From Reyranella sp. (GTDB lineage Bacteria > Pseudomonadota > Alphaproteobacteria > Reyranellales > Reyranellaceae), in assembly GCA_030679805.1 (NCBI GenBank), contig JAUXST010000298.1, forward strand, positions 1 to 13,211: a DNA stretch of 13,211 bases, in the 5' to 3' direction. The position numbers and the translations under genes were made by a program. Under the pieces are notes generated by a model, which saw only the letters and a program-made list of their open reading frames with translations, was not told the DNA's origin and did no database searches. Of this stretch, positions 12,905 through 13,211 are shown in pieces. Numbering within the stretch: the stretch's first letter is position 1; each line of letters starts with the position of its first letter.

Positions 12905-13211
12905 TTTTGGCCCACACCGTCCAGCGCATCGCGGATCATGCGGGCCAGCTCGCGCTTGCGGAACGGCTTGTTGAGCAGCCGCACGCCGGGCTCGAGCCGG
13001 CCGTTGCGCACGATCGCATCCTCGGTATAGCCGGACATGAAGACGATCGCGGTCGCGGGCCAGCGGCGGGCGATTTCGTCCGCCAGTTCCCTGCCGGCAA
13101 CCGGTCCCGGCATGATGACGTCGGTCAGCACGAGATCGTAGGGCACCCCGCCCATCTCCCCAGCCGCCTCGCAGGCCGCCAGTCCCGCCGTGCCGTCGCC
13201 CGCCTGCTCGA
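12901..13211 (-). CDS. Response regulator receiver domain, C-terminal part (gene continues past the window)
   Basis: The reverse strand is open from the right edge to a TGA at 12901-12903, giving 102 residues that start mid-domain at EQAGDGTAGLAACEAAGEMG. The phospho-acceptor site YDLVLTDVIMPG, FMSGYTEDAIV and LLNKPFRKREL are all present, so this is the last two-thirds of a receiver. It closely matches the receiver at the end of the adjacent hybrid kinase at both protein and DNA level, including identical FMSGYTEDAIV, so the two are related by duplication or shared subfamily. An ATG at 13155 lies inside the domain and is not the start. It may be a free regulator or the tail of another hybrid kinase. 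It precedes and overlaps the hybrid kinase gene by 4 bases in the same operon. Confidence 0.88.
   Translation of the reverse strand, partial: EQAGDGTAGLAACEAAGEMGGVPYDLVLTDVIMPGPVAGRELADEIARRWPATAIVFMSGYTEDAIVRNGRLEPGVRLLNKPFRKRELARMIRDALDGVGQK

Noticed and set aside
10595..13030. An 811-codon open frame on the plus strand
   Set aside because: It is antisense to the hybrid kinase, whose four PAS, HisKA, ATPase and receiver motifs are unambiguous.

Overview
The window is high-GC, densely coded bacterial DNA with 13 protein-coding genes, two of them cut by the window edges. I see no tRNA, rRNA, CRISPR array, insertion sequence or phage gene. The protein families point to an alphaproteobacterium, perhaps a soil or water member of Rhodospirillales or Hyphomicrobiales (Reyranella- or Bradyrhizobium-like). 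These families are an orphan Bug/TctC-type binding protein, NtaA-like and Mer-like flavin monooxygenases, PAS-rich hybrid kinases and many free receivers. The taxonomic placement is inference.

Region 1 (1-4773) looks like an accessory catabolic locus. A truncated NtaA/DszA-like flavin monooxygenase runs leftward. Diverging from it are an isocitrate lyase/PEP mutase-superfamily lyase, a crotonase-fold protein overlapping it by one base, a second luciferase-like flavin oxidoreductase, and a secreted Bug-family solute-binding protein without its membrane partners. Together they suggest uptake and oxidative or lyase breakdown of an unidentified carboxylate; no substrate can be read from the sequence.

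Region 2 (4794-10248) is a compact signalling island. Three response regulators run leftward: two single receivers and one receiver fused to a MarR-like winged helix. Divergent from them is a membrane histidine kinase (periplasmic Cache-like sensor, PAS, HisKA, HATPase). Behind the kinase, closely packed or overlapping, come a low-molecular-weight protein tyrosine phosphatase and an exported ClpP-fold, COG3904-like protein. The grouping of one kinase, three receivers, a tyrosine phosphatase-type enzyme and a candidate periplasmic serine hydrolase is the most unusual part of the window. Several inverted repeats lie in its intercistronic gaps; one covers the Shine-Dalgarno of the last receiver gene.

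Region 3 (10253-13211) is a second, unrelated-looking signalling unit on the minus strand. It contains the C-terminal receiver of an incomplete gene and, overlapping its stop, a soluble hybrid histidine kinase with four PAS domains and its own closely similar receiver.

Several very long antisense reading frames are GC-codon shadows and were not annotated.
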